From Planococcus sp. ISL-109 (lineage in GTDB: Bacteria > Bacillota > Bacilli > Bacillales_A > Planococcaceae): a stretch of DNA of 64,000 bases. Positions 33,706-41,679 of the stretch are shown here, one piece after another; position 1 is the first letter of the stretch, and each line of letters starts with the position of its first letter. The stretch is taken from positions 42,489 to 106,488 of the forward strand of contig NZ_JAGGPW010000015.1 in assembly GCF_018613655.1 (NCBI RefSeq), read 5' to 3'. The translations under genes and the position numbers were made by a program. The notes under the pieces are model-generated. The model did no database searches, had not been told where the DNA came from, and was given only the letters and a program-made list of their open reading frames with translations.

Positions 33706-34287
33706 ATGAACCAAGAAATGATCAATTTCACTGAAAGCCTGCGCCGAGCTGAAGGCGCACACATTTTTTACCTCACTGAACAAACGGATCTTTACATAGC
33801 AAATGCAGTATCTTATATTGCCGATGGCGTCCGACAAGGCGACCGTGTGCTAATGGTTGAAAACCCCAGGATTTATCCCCGCATCCAAAAAGAGCTGCAA
33901 CAGGTTTTAAGTGCAGACGAATTGGACTTGATCCATTACGTCAACAACTTCGACTTTTATTGGCGGAAGGGAAATTTCCATCCCGAAGCCATTTTGGAAT
34001 ACTTCGAAAAAATCGTTGGATCTTTTACTGCCGACGGCCGTTACTGCCGCACGTGGGGCCATATTGAATGGGGCACCCAAGAAAATATCGAAGAGAAAAT
34101 CATCATTTATGAATCAGAAATCGACCGCTCCATTCCGAAAGCTCAAGTCATTTCTGTCTGCGCTTACGACTCGCTTCGCGTGTCCGACCAATTGCGCGAG
34201 CGGCTCATGCATTGCCACGGCTATTTCATGAAAGACAACAGCATAGCGGCCTTAACATTTTACGATGACTCAAAAGCCCGGAAATAA
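33706..34287 (+). CDS. MEDS-domain sensory protein
   Basis: A 193-residue soluble protein covering essentially one MEDS (DcmR-like sensory) domain: GAHIFYLTEQTDLYIANAVS near the N-terminus, GDRVLMVENPRIYPRIQ in the middle, and TWGHIEWGTQENIEEKIIIY in the second half. MEDS domains often sit with STAS or anti-sigma modules in signalling proteins. A STAS protein gene follows 423 nt downstream, suggesting but not proving a common pathway. GGGAGGAAC precedes the ATG. Confidence 0.82.
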   Translation: MNQEMINFTESLRRAEGAHIFYLTEQTDLYIANAVSYIADGVRQGDRVLMVENPRIYPRIQKELQQVLSADELDLIHYVNNFDFYWRKGNFHPEAILEYFEKIVGSFTADGRYCRTWGHIEWGTQENIEEKIIIYESEIDRSIPKAQVISVCAYDSLRVSDQLRERLMHCHGYFMKDNSIAALTFYDDSKARK

Positions 34288-34429
34288 TTTCCAGGCTTTT
34301 TTCTTGTGTGTAACTGAGTCTGCTCAATATATGCATACTTCTCAGCCAGTCAGGGAATACTTAAAGCAACTGCTCGCAACTTGCAGGAATGTTTATCTAT
34401 AATAAGTTGAACTAATAAATTTCCACTGT

Positions 34430-34615
34430 AGATATTCCGCAAAACCACTCCGAGAAAAGCTTTGCTCAGCTTCCCTTCGCTTATTCATTTCCTGCGGGTG
34501 AGCGCCAAAGCCTCCTCAGTCGCTGCGAAAACCGTGTGCTCCCACATCTGCACGGCAGATGCGCCGCACTGTGGGAGCAGTACGGTTTTCTCCGTAGTTT
34601 TGCTCCATATCTGTT
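34430..34615. repeat. Palindromic intergenic repeat element
   Basis: About 185 nt in a 423-nt gene-free gap (34288-34710). The core at 34526-34590 is an imperfect inverted repeat, GAAAACCGTGTGCTCCCACA ... TGTGGGAGCAGTACGGTTTTC, and inside it CATCTGC-acg-GCAGATG. The flank GCGGGTGAGCGCCAAAGCCT and the terminal TTTTGCTCC resemble intergenic repeats I know from Bacillaceae chromosomes. The rest of the gap shows no gene. Confidence 0.6.
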
Positions 34616-34710
34616 TGTTTGTTCGCAAATTGTTAGTGTTCAAGTATTAGTGGTAATTCACTGATGTTTCTTTAGTTCAACATATATAGATGGAAGCGGA
34701 GGACAAGGCA

Positions 34711-35733
34711 ATGAAAAAAGAAATCAAAGTCGGCGCAGCTGAATTGAAGTGGGATTTGGAAACAGGACAAGTGCTTTTTGATGGAGGCGACGTCGTGTTT
34801 TTTTGGGTATCCGCCATGGAAACCTTTTTCGACACCATCCGGGAAATCACCGGGACGGAAGCCACACAATTAGTGCTCGAGACGACAGGCTTCAGGCAAG
34901 GCATTGTCGTCGGCGAAGGATTCCGGGATTTGAAAAGCATCGACGCCAACAATATCGTCGAATGGATTTCCAATACGTATGCATCGGCCGGCTGGGGCAA
35001 AGTCGCGATTGTCCAGATGGATACTGAACAATACACGTTCACGATGCACATCCAGGATGACTGGGAGTTCAAGATGAATCAGTTGAACCATAAAGGCACC
35101 AAAGGGATTTTCGTTCCATCACATTATGCCGGGGTATTAACGGGTTTGTTCGGACGGAACTTCTGGTACCGGACGCTCCGCTACCAAAATGACGAAGAGC
35201 CTTACAGCATCGTCGAATATTACCCATCGGATGTAACGGTCCAGCAAAACATCCGTGAACTTGCGAGAAGGCGAGAAGACAAGCAAATTCGCCGGCTTGA
35301 AGAAATGGTCGATGAGAAAACGAAAATGCTGCAAACACTTGTGCGCGAGCTTTCCTCCCCGATGATTCCGGTACTCGAAGGCATCATCGTCGTGCCGATG
35401 ATCGGAAGCTACGATGAGGACCGCACGGAAGATTTGATCACCAACACATTAATTGAGTTGCCGAAACACCAAGCAGAGTTTCTGCTGCTTGATTTGACTG
35501 GTTTAAACCGGAACATTTCAGAACATACTGCTCAGTTGATCGATAAACTCGCTGCCGCAGCACGTTTGCTCGGGACGGAAACGATTCTTGTCGGCGTCTC
35601 TCCCGAACTTGCCATAATCATCACCAGCACGAGGCAGGACTTATCGAAATTCGAAGCTTTACAAAGTCTGCAGCACGGAATTTATTATGCGCTAGGACGC
35701 AGCGGACGAGTGATCAGTGAAAAAAACAAGTGA
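34711..35733 (+). CDS. STAS-domain protein, RsbR-like
   Basis: A 340-residue cytosolic protein. ATG at 34711 follows GCGGAGG by 8 nt. N-terminal sensor region (about 1-190) of uncertain type, containing GVLTGLFGRNFWYRTLRYQN, loosely V4R-like. A helix with REDKQIRRLEEMVDEKTKM (about 195-215) joins it to the C-terminal STAS domain (about 222-335), including LLLDLTGLNRNISEHTAQL where the phospho-acceptor usually lies. The layout is that of stressosome RsbR paralogues or stand-alone STAS sensors. Upstream MEDS gene is a possible partner. Confidence 0.78.
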   Translation: MKKEIKVGAAELKWDLETGQVLFDGGDVVFFWVSAMETFFDTIREITGTEATQLVLETTGFRQGIVVGEGFRDLKSIDANNIVEWISNTYASAGWGKVAIVQMDTEQYTFTMHIQDDWEFKMNQLNHKGTKGIFVPSHYAGVLTGLFGRNFWYRTLRYQNDEEPYSIVEYYPSDVTVQQNIRELARRREDKQIRRLEEMVDEKTKMLQTLVRELSSPMIPVLEGIIVVPMIGSYDEDRTEDLITNTLIELPKHQAEFLLLDLTGLNRNISEHTAQLIDKLAAAARLLGTETILVGVSPELAIIITSTRQDLSKFEALQSLQHGIYYALGRSGRVISEKNK

Positions 35734-35757
35734 AGCAATGGGGATTTCCCTATCGTT

Positions 35758-36126
35758 TCACTTTTTTTTGATTTTCTTTTGTTCAGCATGCCCTTGTTCT
35801 TTGCGGAAACGTCCGCCTGTATTCATATAGATCAGCGCAAATCCGGTAAAACCGAGAAACAGCGCGACGCCGATATAGAACATCCAGCTTTTCTCAAGTA
35901 GCATGCCCGCAAACCAAAACAGCATGCTGAATGCCAAAGCAAACAATAATTTTCCGACAAACCGAGCCATGGCGGGCCCATCATATTTCGCTTTTTCTTT
36001 TTTGGGCATCGTATTATAGCCGGCGATCAAAAATGCGCCTTTTCCCTGCAGCATGTAAAGTCCGAGCAGCACCAATAAAAGTGCCACCCCGCCGATTATA
36101 AAAGCCCCTGACTTCATTTCATCCAT
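35758..36126 (-). CDS. DUF3784 membrane protein
   Basis: A 122-residue protein. ATG at 36126 follows GGGAG; the open frame upstream to 36222 lacks a site. The stretch GKGAFLIAGYNTMPKKEKAK is the DUF3784 signature. Three hydrophobic segments (about 8-25, 52-72, 78-95) and a lysine-rich tail. Function unknown. Confidence 0.82.
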   Translation of the reverse strand: MDEMKSGAFIIGGVALLLVLLGLYMLQGKGAFLIAGYNTMPKKEKAKYDGPAMARFVGKLLFALAFSMLFWFAGMLLEKSWMFYIGVALFLGFTGFALIYMNTGGRFRKEQGHAEQKKIKKK

Positions 36127-36215
36127 CCAATCTCCCGCCCTACCATCCAAATTCTTTCTCTTAATTATTTTCATTCGGCAAAGACAGGGAAATCCCTTTT
36201 TCCGCACAAGAAAAT

Positions 36216-36241
36216 CCCGCACCCGTCTTACCTGTGCGGGA
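36216..36241. terminator. Small hairpin
   Basis: CCCGCAC ... GTGCGGG, a 7-bp GC stem with an 11-nt loop, between the DUF3784 gene and the small gene upstream of it. Confidence 0.4.
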
Positions 36242-36270
36242 CTCCTTGAAAGCTCATTTCACGCTTTTCG

Positions 36271-36369
36271 TTAATGTGTCCAATTCTTGAATGAGAATAC
36301 CATCCCGATGATGACAACAGCAATTCCACCGAAAACAAGCATTGGTAACAACCCGACGATGCCGCTCAT
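36271..36369 (-). CDS. Small membrane protein, 32 residues
   Basis: ATG at 36369 follows AAGGAGGTGTCCTTGAG, a near-ideal site. Product MSGIVGLLPMLVFGGIAVVI then IGMVFSFKNWTH: one transmembrane helix with a short basic tail. Too short for family assignment; the site makes it likely real. Confidence 0.6.
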   Translation of the reverse strand: MSGIVGLLPMLVFGGIAVVIIGMVFSFKNWTH

Positions 36370-36447
36370 CTCAAGGACACCTCCTTTTTCTTTGATCATA
36401 CGCCCCTATTATTCAAAACACCAGAAAATCGTTAGATTTTTCAGATA

Positions 36448-36585
36448 TTAATTCTTGCACTTGCAGAAAAACAAAACTAAGATGAAAATAAGCACTACTA
36501 GTAGGGCAATCCACACAATTAAGCTGATCGGAATCCCTGCATTCATTAGCGCCGGACATTCCTTCTTCAATAAAATAAGGCAGTT
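36448..36585 (-). CDS. Possible small Cys-containing membrane protein
   Basis: The minus-strand frame from ATG 36585 (or the internal ATG at 36543) ends with PISLIVWIALLVVLIFILVL and FFCKCKN: a membrane helix and Cys/Lys tail. The ribosome binding site is weak (GGGGAAACG). Hydrophobicity supports it; the start is unsure. Confidence 0.35.
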   Translation of the reverse strand, partial: NCLILLKKECPALMNAGIPISLIVWIALLVVLIFILVLFFCKCKN

Positions 36586-36606
36586 CATCGTTTCCCCATT
36601 TCTAAA

Positions 36607-36635
36607 AAGCTGCCGGCATAACCGGCAGCTTGATT
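36607..36635. terminator. Terminator hairpin after PAP2 gene
   Basis: AAGCTGCCGG-CATAA-CCGGCAGCTT, read on the minus strand after the PAP2 gene. Confidence 0.85.
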
Positions 36636-36637
36636 AC

Positions 36638-37372
36638 TCAAAACTTATTCAGGACAGCCCGGTAAACTGGCGCCAATACTTTTCGTAACGCTTCTACCGG
36701 CGGAACCGGGCTGCGCTGCTGCCACTGTATCCATTCAAGCGCTATCAGGCTCAAGACGAGCCAAATCGTTCCGGCGATATAACCCGCTAATACATCACTA
36801 GGGAAATGGGCGCCGAGATATATCCGGCTGATGCCGATCAGCACGATCAGCAAGCCGAGTCCGAAAACTGATACCCATTGCAGCCACGGCTTTTGTTGCG
36901 TACGGATGACCAAATACATCAAAAATCCATAGAAAATAAGCGAGCCCATCGAATGGCCACTTGGAAAACTATAGCCGACCGCATCGATTGCTTCATTGAT
37001 TCCCGGGCGTTCACGGCTAAAGAGATGCTTCAATAATATCGTCAACAGCGATCCGCCGCCAATTGCGACAAAAAAGAACAAGACGCCCCATTTGTCCTGC
37101 ATCCTTACAGCCAATATCCACAATACGCCGATCGACATCAACACTAGAAACCAGACAGATCCGAGTTCAGTGATGATGAACATGAACATATCCATTCCGC
37201 TGCTCCCGATTACTCCCAACAGTTGGATAATGACAGCATCAAAAAGGCCCAGTTCCTGCTCAAGCATCTCGTCCGCCAGTTCTGCAAATAATACAATAAA
37301 TAATGCCGCAAGCCCAATCCCTATGAGCAATACAATAAAGGCAAAGCCTGACAATTTCGTTTCTCTGTCCAT
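36638..37372 (-). CDS. PAP2-family membrane phosphatase
   Basis: A 244-residue membrane phosphatase. ATG at 37372 follows GGGAG; an upstream ATG at 37426 lacks a site. Six hydrophobic segments. The three-part active site is complete: KHLFSRERP (115-123), PSGH (137-140) and SRIYLGAHFPSD (182-193). Family members dephosphorylate undecaprenyl pyrophosphate, phosphatidate or phosphatidylglycerophosphate on the outer face of the membrane. Which one cannot be told from sequence. Confidence 0.88.
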   Translation of the reverse strand: MDRETKLSGFAFIVLLIGIGLAALFIVLFAELADEMLEQELGLFDAVIIQLLGVIGSSGMDMFMFIITELGSVWFLVLMSIGVLWILAVRMQDKWGVLFFFVAIGGGSLLTILLKHLFSRERPGINEAIDAVGYSFPSGHSMGSLIFYGFLMYLVIRTQQKPWLQWVSVFGLGLLIVLIGISRIYLGAHFPSDVLAGYIAGTIWLVLSLIALEWIQWQQRSPVPPVEALRKVLAPVYRAVLNKF

Positions 37373-37550
37373 TAAACCGCTCCCACATTTCGTCGATGCT
37401 ATACGTGTACCCGTCTTTGCACCCAATTATTCCATCTACAGCACCAGTTACAGGATTCAAGAGGACCTATTTAGGGAATATCTCGAATAGCTAGCAATTC
37501 ATGCAAGAAAATGCCGCTTTCCTTACCTTTTCTCCGGAAGGATGATCACC

Positions 37551-37748
37551 ATGAAACAACTATACCGATTGCTCCTTCTTGCGATTCTCCTGATCCCGCT
37601 CGATGCAGGAGGCGGTGTATATGTACCATTTGAAATGGACGGCTATCCAAGCTTTGTGTAGATTGGATCCGACAGCCGACTCACCGAAAAACGCACCGGT
37701 CATGTGACCAACTCTGAAGTCCTCGAATTGATGAACTTGATTCGCTAG
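37551..37748 (+). pseudogene. Small secreted protein gene interrupted by a stop
   Basis: From ATG 37551 (GGAAGGATG upstream) the frame reads MKQLYRLLLLAILLIPLDAG then GGVYVPFEMDGYPSFV, an in-frame TAG at 37659, and in the same frame IGSDSRLTEKRTGHVTNSEV then LELMNLIR and a stop at 37748. The N-terminus is a signal peptide. The sense-like continuation suggests a TGG-to-TAG or CAG-to-TAG nonsense mutation. It ends 16 nt before the msrAB gene and may once have been its operon partner. Family not recognised. Confidence 0.5.
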
Positions 37749-37764
37749 AAAGGCGGAACAGTCA

Positions 37765-38865
37765 ATGAAGAACGTTTTTTTACCCTTACTTATGCTTTTG
37801 CTGCTGATGGGCTGTTCAAGTCCAGCCATTACCGACTCACCTTCCAGCTCTTCTACGGAATCGCGCTTTCCTGACAATCCGAATGAAGAATTGGCATTCG
37901 ATACGGAAAACTTGGAAGACATCTGGTTTGCCGGCGGCTGTTTCTGGGGCGTCGAAGCCTATATGGCACGCATTTACGGCGTCTATGATGTGACGTCCGG
38001 CTATGCTGGGGGAACAACAGAAAATCCTACGTATGAAGAAGTGCTGACAGGCGATACCGGCTATGCCGAAACGGTTCACCTGCGCTACGATCCAGAGCGC
38101 GTGACTTTAGAAGAGCTGCTCGACCGTTATTTCCTCATCATCGACCCGACGATTCTGAACCGCCAAGGAAACGACCGCGGCACGCAATATAGGACCGCTA
38201 TTTTCTATGATGACCCTGCAGCCATAAGTGCCATTCATGGCGTCATTGCCGAGCAGCAAAAAAAATACGATAAACCGATTGTCACCGAAGTGGAGCCGCT
38301 CACCCATTATTATTTGGCGGAAACTTACCACCAGGATTACTTGGAGAAAAACCCGGACGGTTATTGCCACGTAGACTTCAGTAGTCTTGAAGAGCAGGAA
38401 ATCCCACTGGCAATCGACCCGCTCGATTATCCAAAACCGGATGAAGCGGAACTGCGGGCAATGCTGACAGACGAGCAGTACCGCATCACCCAGGAAGACG
38501 GCACGGAGCCAGCTTTCGATAATGAGTATGACGCCCATTACGAACCCGGAATTTATGTCGATGTCGTAACGGGCGAGCCGCTGTTCTCCTCTACAGACAA
38601 ATACGATTCCAAAACCGGCTGGCCGAGTTTCACCAAACCGATCGATCCTGCTGTCGTCACTGAACACGAAGACCGCTCCCTATTTTCAGTTCGGACCGAA
38701 GTGAGGAGCCGCGCAGGCGATAGCCATTTAGGACATGTCTTCGCCGACGGGCCGGAAGACGCTGGCGGACTCCGCTATTGCATGAACAGTGCCGCATTGC
38801 GTTTCGTTCCAGTAGATGAGTTGGAAGCACAAGGCTACGGCGACCTGTTGGATGCCGTAAAATAA
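37765..38865 (+). CDS. Secreted MsrA-MsrB fusion lipoprotein
   Basis: A 366-residue bifunctional methionine sulfoxide reductase with a lipoprotein signal (MGC, Cys17), so it repairs oxidised methionine on the outer side of the membrane. MsrA domain (about 52-205): catalytic GCFWG with Cys59, [11 protein letters not shown] and HQDYLEKNP. MsrB domain (about 225-355): [19 protein letters not shown] and the catalytic [11 protein letters not shown] (Cys339). The two CxxC zinc pairs usual in MsrB are absent, so it is a zinc-free form. Preceded by AAAGGCGG. Confidence 0.93.
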   Translation: MKNVFLPLLMLLLLMGCSSPAITDSPSSSSTESRFPDNPNEELAFDTENLEDIWFAGGCFWGVEAYMARIYGVYDVTSGYAGGTTENPTYEEVLTGDTGYAETVHLRYDPERVTLEELLDRYFLIIDPTILNRQGNDRGTQYRTAIFYDDPAAISAIHGVIAEQQKKYDKPIVTEVEPLTHYYLAETYHQDYLEKNPDGYCHVDFSSLEEQEIPLAIDPLDYPKPDEAELRAMLTDEQYRITQEDGTEPAFDNEYDAHYEPGIYVDVVTGEPLFSSTDKYDSKTGWPSFTKPIDPAVVTEHEDRSLFSVRTEVRSRAGDSHLGHVFADGPEDAGGLRYCMNSAALRFVPVDELEAQGYGDLLDAVK

Positions 38866-38875
38866 AGAGCATGCG

Positions 38876-38920
38876 AAAAACCGGAAATCATTCAACTTCG
38901 AATGATTTCCGGTTTTTTTG
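38876..38920. terminator. Terminator after msrAB
   Basis: AAAAACCGGAAATCATTC ... GAATGATTTCCGGTTTTT: an 18-bp stem. Confidence 0.95.
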
Positions 38921-38938
38921 AATATAGATTTTAAGGGG

Positions 38939-39172
38939 TTATTGGATTTCAGCTTGCTTTTTCAGACGCCGCTCGAGAGTGCTTTCGACGATCACGAAAT
39001 TTTCGTAACATTTCGGCCGGTAATGCCCTTTGGCGATTCCTTCGATCGTCAACAGGCTGACGCCGTATTTAGTCCCCAAATACGCGGCAGGAAATTCTTC
39101 AATATGATAGAAATACAAGATGGTGTAAACGGCTTCATCACTGAGCTTTCTCAACTCGTGGGCTGTTGTCAT
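38939..39172 (-). CDS. Small unknown protein, paralogue of the 39331-39543 product
   Basis: A 77-residue soluble protein from ATG 39172 (GAGGAGGGTGAG upstream). Core LSDEAVYTILYFYHIEEFPA then AYLGTKYGVSLLTIEGIAKG and CYENFVIVE aligns with the product of 39331-39543 (LGDEDVYLILYLWKVKGYSS, QQFSISRESLDDLLDG, CYKGFNQIE). The YGVSLLTIEGIAKGH stretch looks like a helix-turn-helix. It is last in a four-gene minus-strand cluster. Function unknown; DNA binding is inferred. Confidence 0.65.
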   Translation of the reverse strand: MTTAHELRKLSDEAVYTILYFYHIEEFPAAYLGTKYGVSLLTIEGIAKGHYRPKCYENFVIVESTLERRLKKQAEIQ

Positions 39173-39299
39173 AGCGCTCACCCTCCTCATCAGGATGCTG
39201 CCTGCAATCGGCTTTGTATTCGCGGTACCCTTTGATATATCGCTCATAGCTCCCAGCAAAACTTGCGCTGATCGTTGTCACCTCTTCGTTTTCCCCCAT
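39138..39299 (-). CDS. Small charged protein, 53 residues
   Basis: MGENEEVTTISASFAGSYER then YIKGYREYKADCRQHPDEEG, hydrophilic. ATG at 39299 follows AAAGGGAG. Overlaps the next gene by 35 nt in another frame. Supported by position within the cluster and its ribosome binding site; no family recognised. Confidence 0.45.
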   Translation of the reverse strand: MGENEEVTTISASFAGSYERYIKGYREYKADCRQHPDEEGERYDNSPRVEKAQ

Positions 39300-39330
39300 A
39301 TTGAACACTCCCTTTCAAAATACTTTGCGC

Positions 39331-39543
39331 TTAATGTGTCTCGACTAAGTATTTTTCAATTTGGTTGAACCCTTTATAGCAATCTTTCCGCACATGTCCA
39401 TCGAGCAAGTCATCCAGCGATTCGCGGCTAATGCTAAACTGCTGCATCAATTCTGGCGAGCTATAGCCTTTGACTTTCCACAAGTACAGGATCAGGTAAA
39501 CGTCTTCATCACCCAATTTAATCAGGTCACTCCGATTATCCAT
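39331..39543 (-). CDS. Small unknown HTH-like protein
   Basis: A 70-residue soluble protein (MDNRSDLIKLGDEDVYLILY at the start). It shares a core with the 38939-39172 product, including the putative helix-turn-helix LMQQFSISRESLDDLLDGH and a Cys-Tyr pair (CYKGF/CYENF). Site GGTGGAAGG lies upstream. Member of the four-gene cluster. Confidence 0.65.
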   Translation of the reverse strand: MDNRSDLIKLGDEDVYLILYLWKVKGYSSPELMQQFSISRESLDDLLDGHVRKDCYKGFNQIEKYLVETH

Positions 39544-39576
39544 TTTAATCTACCGCCTTCCACCTGAGTTCAAAAT

Positions 39577-39930
39577 TTAAGCTGTTTGCTCGAAACAGCC
39601 CAGTGCAGCAAACAGCCTTGCCATAAACACTTTCGGCGATTCATGTGAGCGGATCTGCACGCGAAAGCCGTTGTCTTGATGTTCGGCCGTCTGTAAATAA
39701 TCCGTCGGCAATGGCATAGGGTAGGTAACGAGGGCATCGATAAACAGTGGCAGCTGCTCTGACGTCAGCCAGATGTCCGCTTGGTTAACGGCGCGTCCTT
39801 CTCTGTCGTATCCAAGGAAACGAATCGTCCTTGCGATCTTTCCCTCGTCCACACTTAAGCAAGTTTGTTTTAGTACTGACTCTTGCCAAGCGTCCCCCAA
39901 CTGCTTAACAAACTGTCCGCTTTCATTCAT
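39577..39930 (-). CDS. Hypothetical protein, first gene of small-gene cluster
   Basis: A 117-residue soluble protein. ATG at 39930 follows AAAGGGAGTG; the frame runs open to 40041 without another site. Sequence features: QTCLSVDEGKIARTIRFLGY, then a long strand-rich middle and ESPKVFMARLFAALGCFEQ at the C-terminus. No family recognised. A terminator-like hairpin with a T run sits 27 nt upstream, within the probable leader. Confidence 0.6.
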   Translation of the reverse strand: MNESGQFVKQLGDAWQESVLKQTCLSVDEGKIARTIRFLGYDREGRAVNQADIWLTSEQLPLFIDALVTYPMPLPTDYLQTAEHQDNGFRVQIRSHESPKVFMARLFAALGCFEQTA

Positions 39931-39956
39931 CGCGGTCACTCCCTTTACCTGCGCGT

Positions 39957-40011
39957 TTAAAAAAAAGCACCGAAAAGACTCCTCAACATTCAGAGGAACT
40001 CTCCCGGCGCT
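39957..40011 (-). terminator. Hairpin with T tract upstream of the small-gene cluster
   Basis: On the minus strand AGCGCCGggagagttCCTC ... GAGGagtcttttCGGTGCT followed by eight T. It may be the end of an upstream transcript or an attenuator in the leader of 39930. The distance to ilvA (382 nt) is long for its own terminator. Confidence 0.6.
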
Positions 40012-40392
40012 GTGCACAGCACTATAGTCTGTCACATTCAACCAATATTTAAGTTCCCAACTGCGTAGAACTCTTGCTTTGCAAGTCTATCGCCCGCCCG
40101 GAAATCACCATTCAATTGGCATCTTGCCGTCACTCCCGAAAATGCTAACCCGTTCGGAAATTTCAATTTTGTATAAGATGATGTGATAGTATCAGCCTAC
40201 AATAGTTAACATTCCCTGTAAACCCTAAATGCCTGAATATTTAAAATAATATTTTCTTATCAATTAACTGTTTATTTTTGATAAAAATAAATTCTTTTAG
40301 TATGCCAATCTGACTGGGAGCAATGTAATTTCACACCTACTCAAAAAACTGCCTTGCCCGCTCGAAAAAAACCTAAACAGGCAAAACAGCTT
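40012..40392. other. Gene-free region downstream of ilvA
   Basis: About 380 nt with no clear gene. On the minus strand one frame reads YYHIILYKIEISERVSIFGS then DGKMPIEW and stops near 40110; it has no usual start codon and may be a relic or chance. AT-rich around 40210-40320. Confidence 0.35.
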
Positions 40393-41679
40393 TCAGATCA
40401 ACAAATTGAACAACAACGAATCGTTATTTATATCCTTATATGGGAATCCGTTTTGCTCCATGCGCTGGACAAGAGGTTCATAATCGGCCGGATCTTTCAA
40501 CTCGATACCCACAAGGACAGGGCCATGCTCACGGTTATTGCGTTTTGTGTATTCAAAATGGGTGATATCGTCCTGTTCGCCGAGCACATCGTCCATAAAT
40601 TTCCGCAGAGCGCCTGCACGCTGAGGGAATGTCACGATGAAATAATGCTTCAACCCTTCATAGATCAAGGATTTCTCTTTGATTTCCTGCATCCGCTCAA
40701 TATCGTTATTGCCGCCGCTGACGACGCAGACGACATTCTTCCCGCGGATTTCATCGCGGTAAAAATCGAGTGCCGCGACTGACAAAGCGCCTGCAGGTTC
40801 TGCGACGATGGCGTTTTCATTGTACAGCTCGAGAATTGTCGTACACACTTTCCCTTCTGGAACCGATACAATATCAGCGAGCACCTCCTGGCAGATTGCC
40901 ATCGACAAATCGCCGACTTGCTTGACTGCTGCACCGTCCACAAAGGTATCAATCGTATCGAGCCGCGTCACTCGCCCTTCCTTCAATGACGCTTTCATGC
41001 TTGCTGCGCCCTCAGGTTCCACACCGATCAGTTTTGTCTGTGGGCTGATGCCCTTCAAATACGTTCCAACGCCAGAAGCCAACCCGCCTCCGCCAATCGC
41101 ACAAAACATGTAATCGACGGGTTCTTGCATATCGTTGAGCACTTCAACCGCGACCGTCCCTTGTCCCGCGATCACCGCGCCGTTATTAAATGGATGCACG
41201 AAGGTCTTGCCTTCTGCTGAACAAACGTCCATCGCAGCCGCAAACGCATCGTCAAAACTATCGCCGATTAAAATGACGTCCACATACTCAGCGCCGAAGC
41301 GCTTAACCTGCGAAACTTTTTGGCTTGGTGTGGTGAGCGGCATGAAGATCTTCCCTTCGATGCCGAGCGCCTGGCAAGAATACGCCACGCCTTGTGCGTG
41401 ATTGCCAGCACTCGCACAAACGACACCTTTTGCGCGCTCTTCTTCGGTCATGCTGCGGATGAAATTATACGCACCTCGCAGTTTAAACGACCGGACGACT
41501 TGCTGATCTTCCCGTTTCAAATAGACGTTGCAGCCGAAGCGTGCGGATAAAATCGCATTGCGCTGCAAGGGTGTCCGAATGATGACATCCTTCAGCGCCT
41601 GATTGGCGACCATAATATCTGCAACCGTCACCTCGTTAGCAACAACTTCTCTTTCCAGCTCTGTGATGTTTTTTGCCAT
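40393..41679 (-). CDS. ilvA: Threonine ammonia-lyase (threonine dehydratase)
   Basis: A 428-residue PLP enzyme making 2-oxobutanoate from threonine, first step of isoleucine synthesis. ATG at 41679 is preferred to GTG at 41688. Lys66 in RSFKLRGA binds PLP; SAGNHAQG (90-97) and GGGGLASG give the substrate and phosphate loops. The C-terminal part (about 335-428) is one ACT-like regulatory domain, the shorter form seen in Bacillota. Not adjacent to other ilv genes. No T-box leader is visible upstream. Confidence 0.92.
   Translation of the reverse strand: MAKNITELEREVVANEVTVADIMVANQALKDVIIRTPLQRNAILSARFGCNVYLKREDQQVVRSFKLRGAYNFIRSMTEEERAKGVVCASAGNHAQGVAYSCQALGIEGKIFMPLTTPSQKVSQVKRFGAEYVDVILIGDSFDDAFAAAMDVCSAEGKTFVHPFNNGAVIAGQGTVAVEVLNDMQEPVDYMFCAIGGGGLASGVGTYLKGISPQTKLIGVEPEGAASMKASLKEGRVTRLDTIDTFVDGAAVKQVGDLSMAICQEVLADIVSVPEGKVCTTILELYNENAIVAEPAGALSVAALDFYRDEIRGKNVVCVVSGGNNDIERMQEIKEKSLIYEGLKHYFIVTFPQRAGALRKFMDDVLGEQDDITHFEYTKRNNREHGPVLVGIELKDPADYEPLVQRMEQNGFPYKDINNDSLLFNLLI

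Noticed and set aside
40020..40200. Short minus-strand frame ending SIFGSDGKMPIEW
   Set aside because: Protein-like ending but no ATG, GTG or TTG between it and the preceding stop; kept only as a note in the intergenic entry.
39957..40392. T-box or other amino-acid riboswitch in front of the small-gene cluster
   Set aside because: There is a terminator-like hairpin but no T-box sequence and no specifier loop could be found; no other riboswitch consensus fits.
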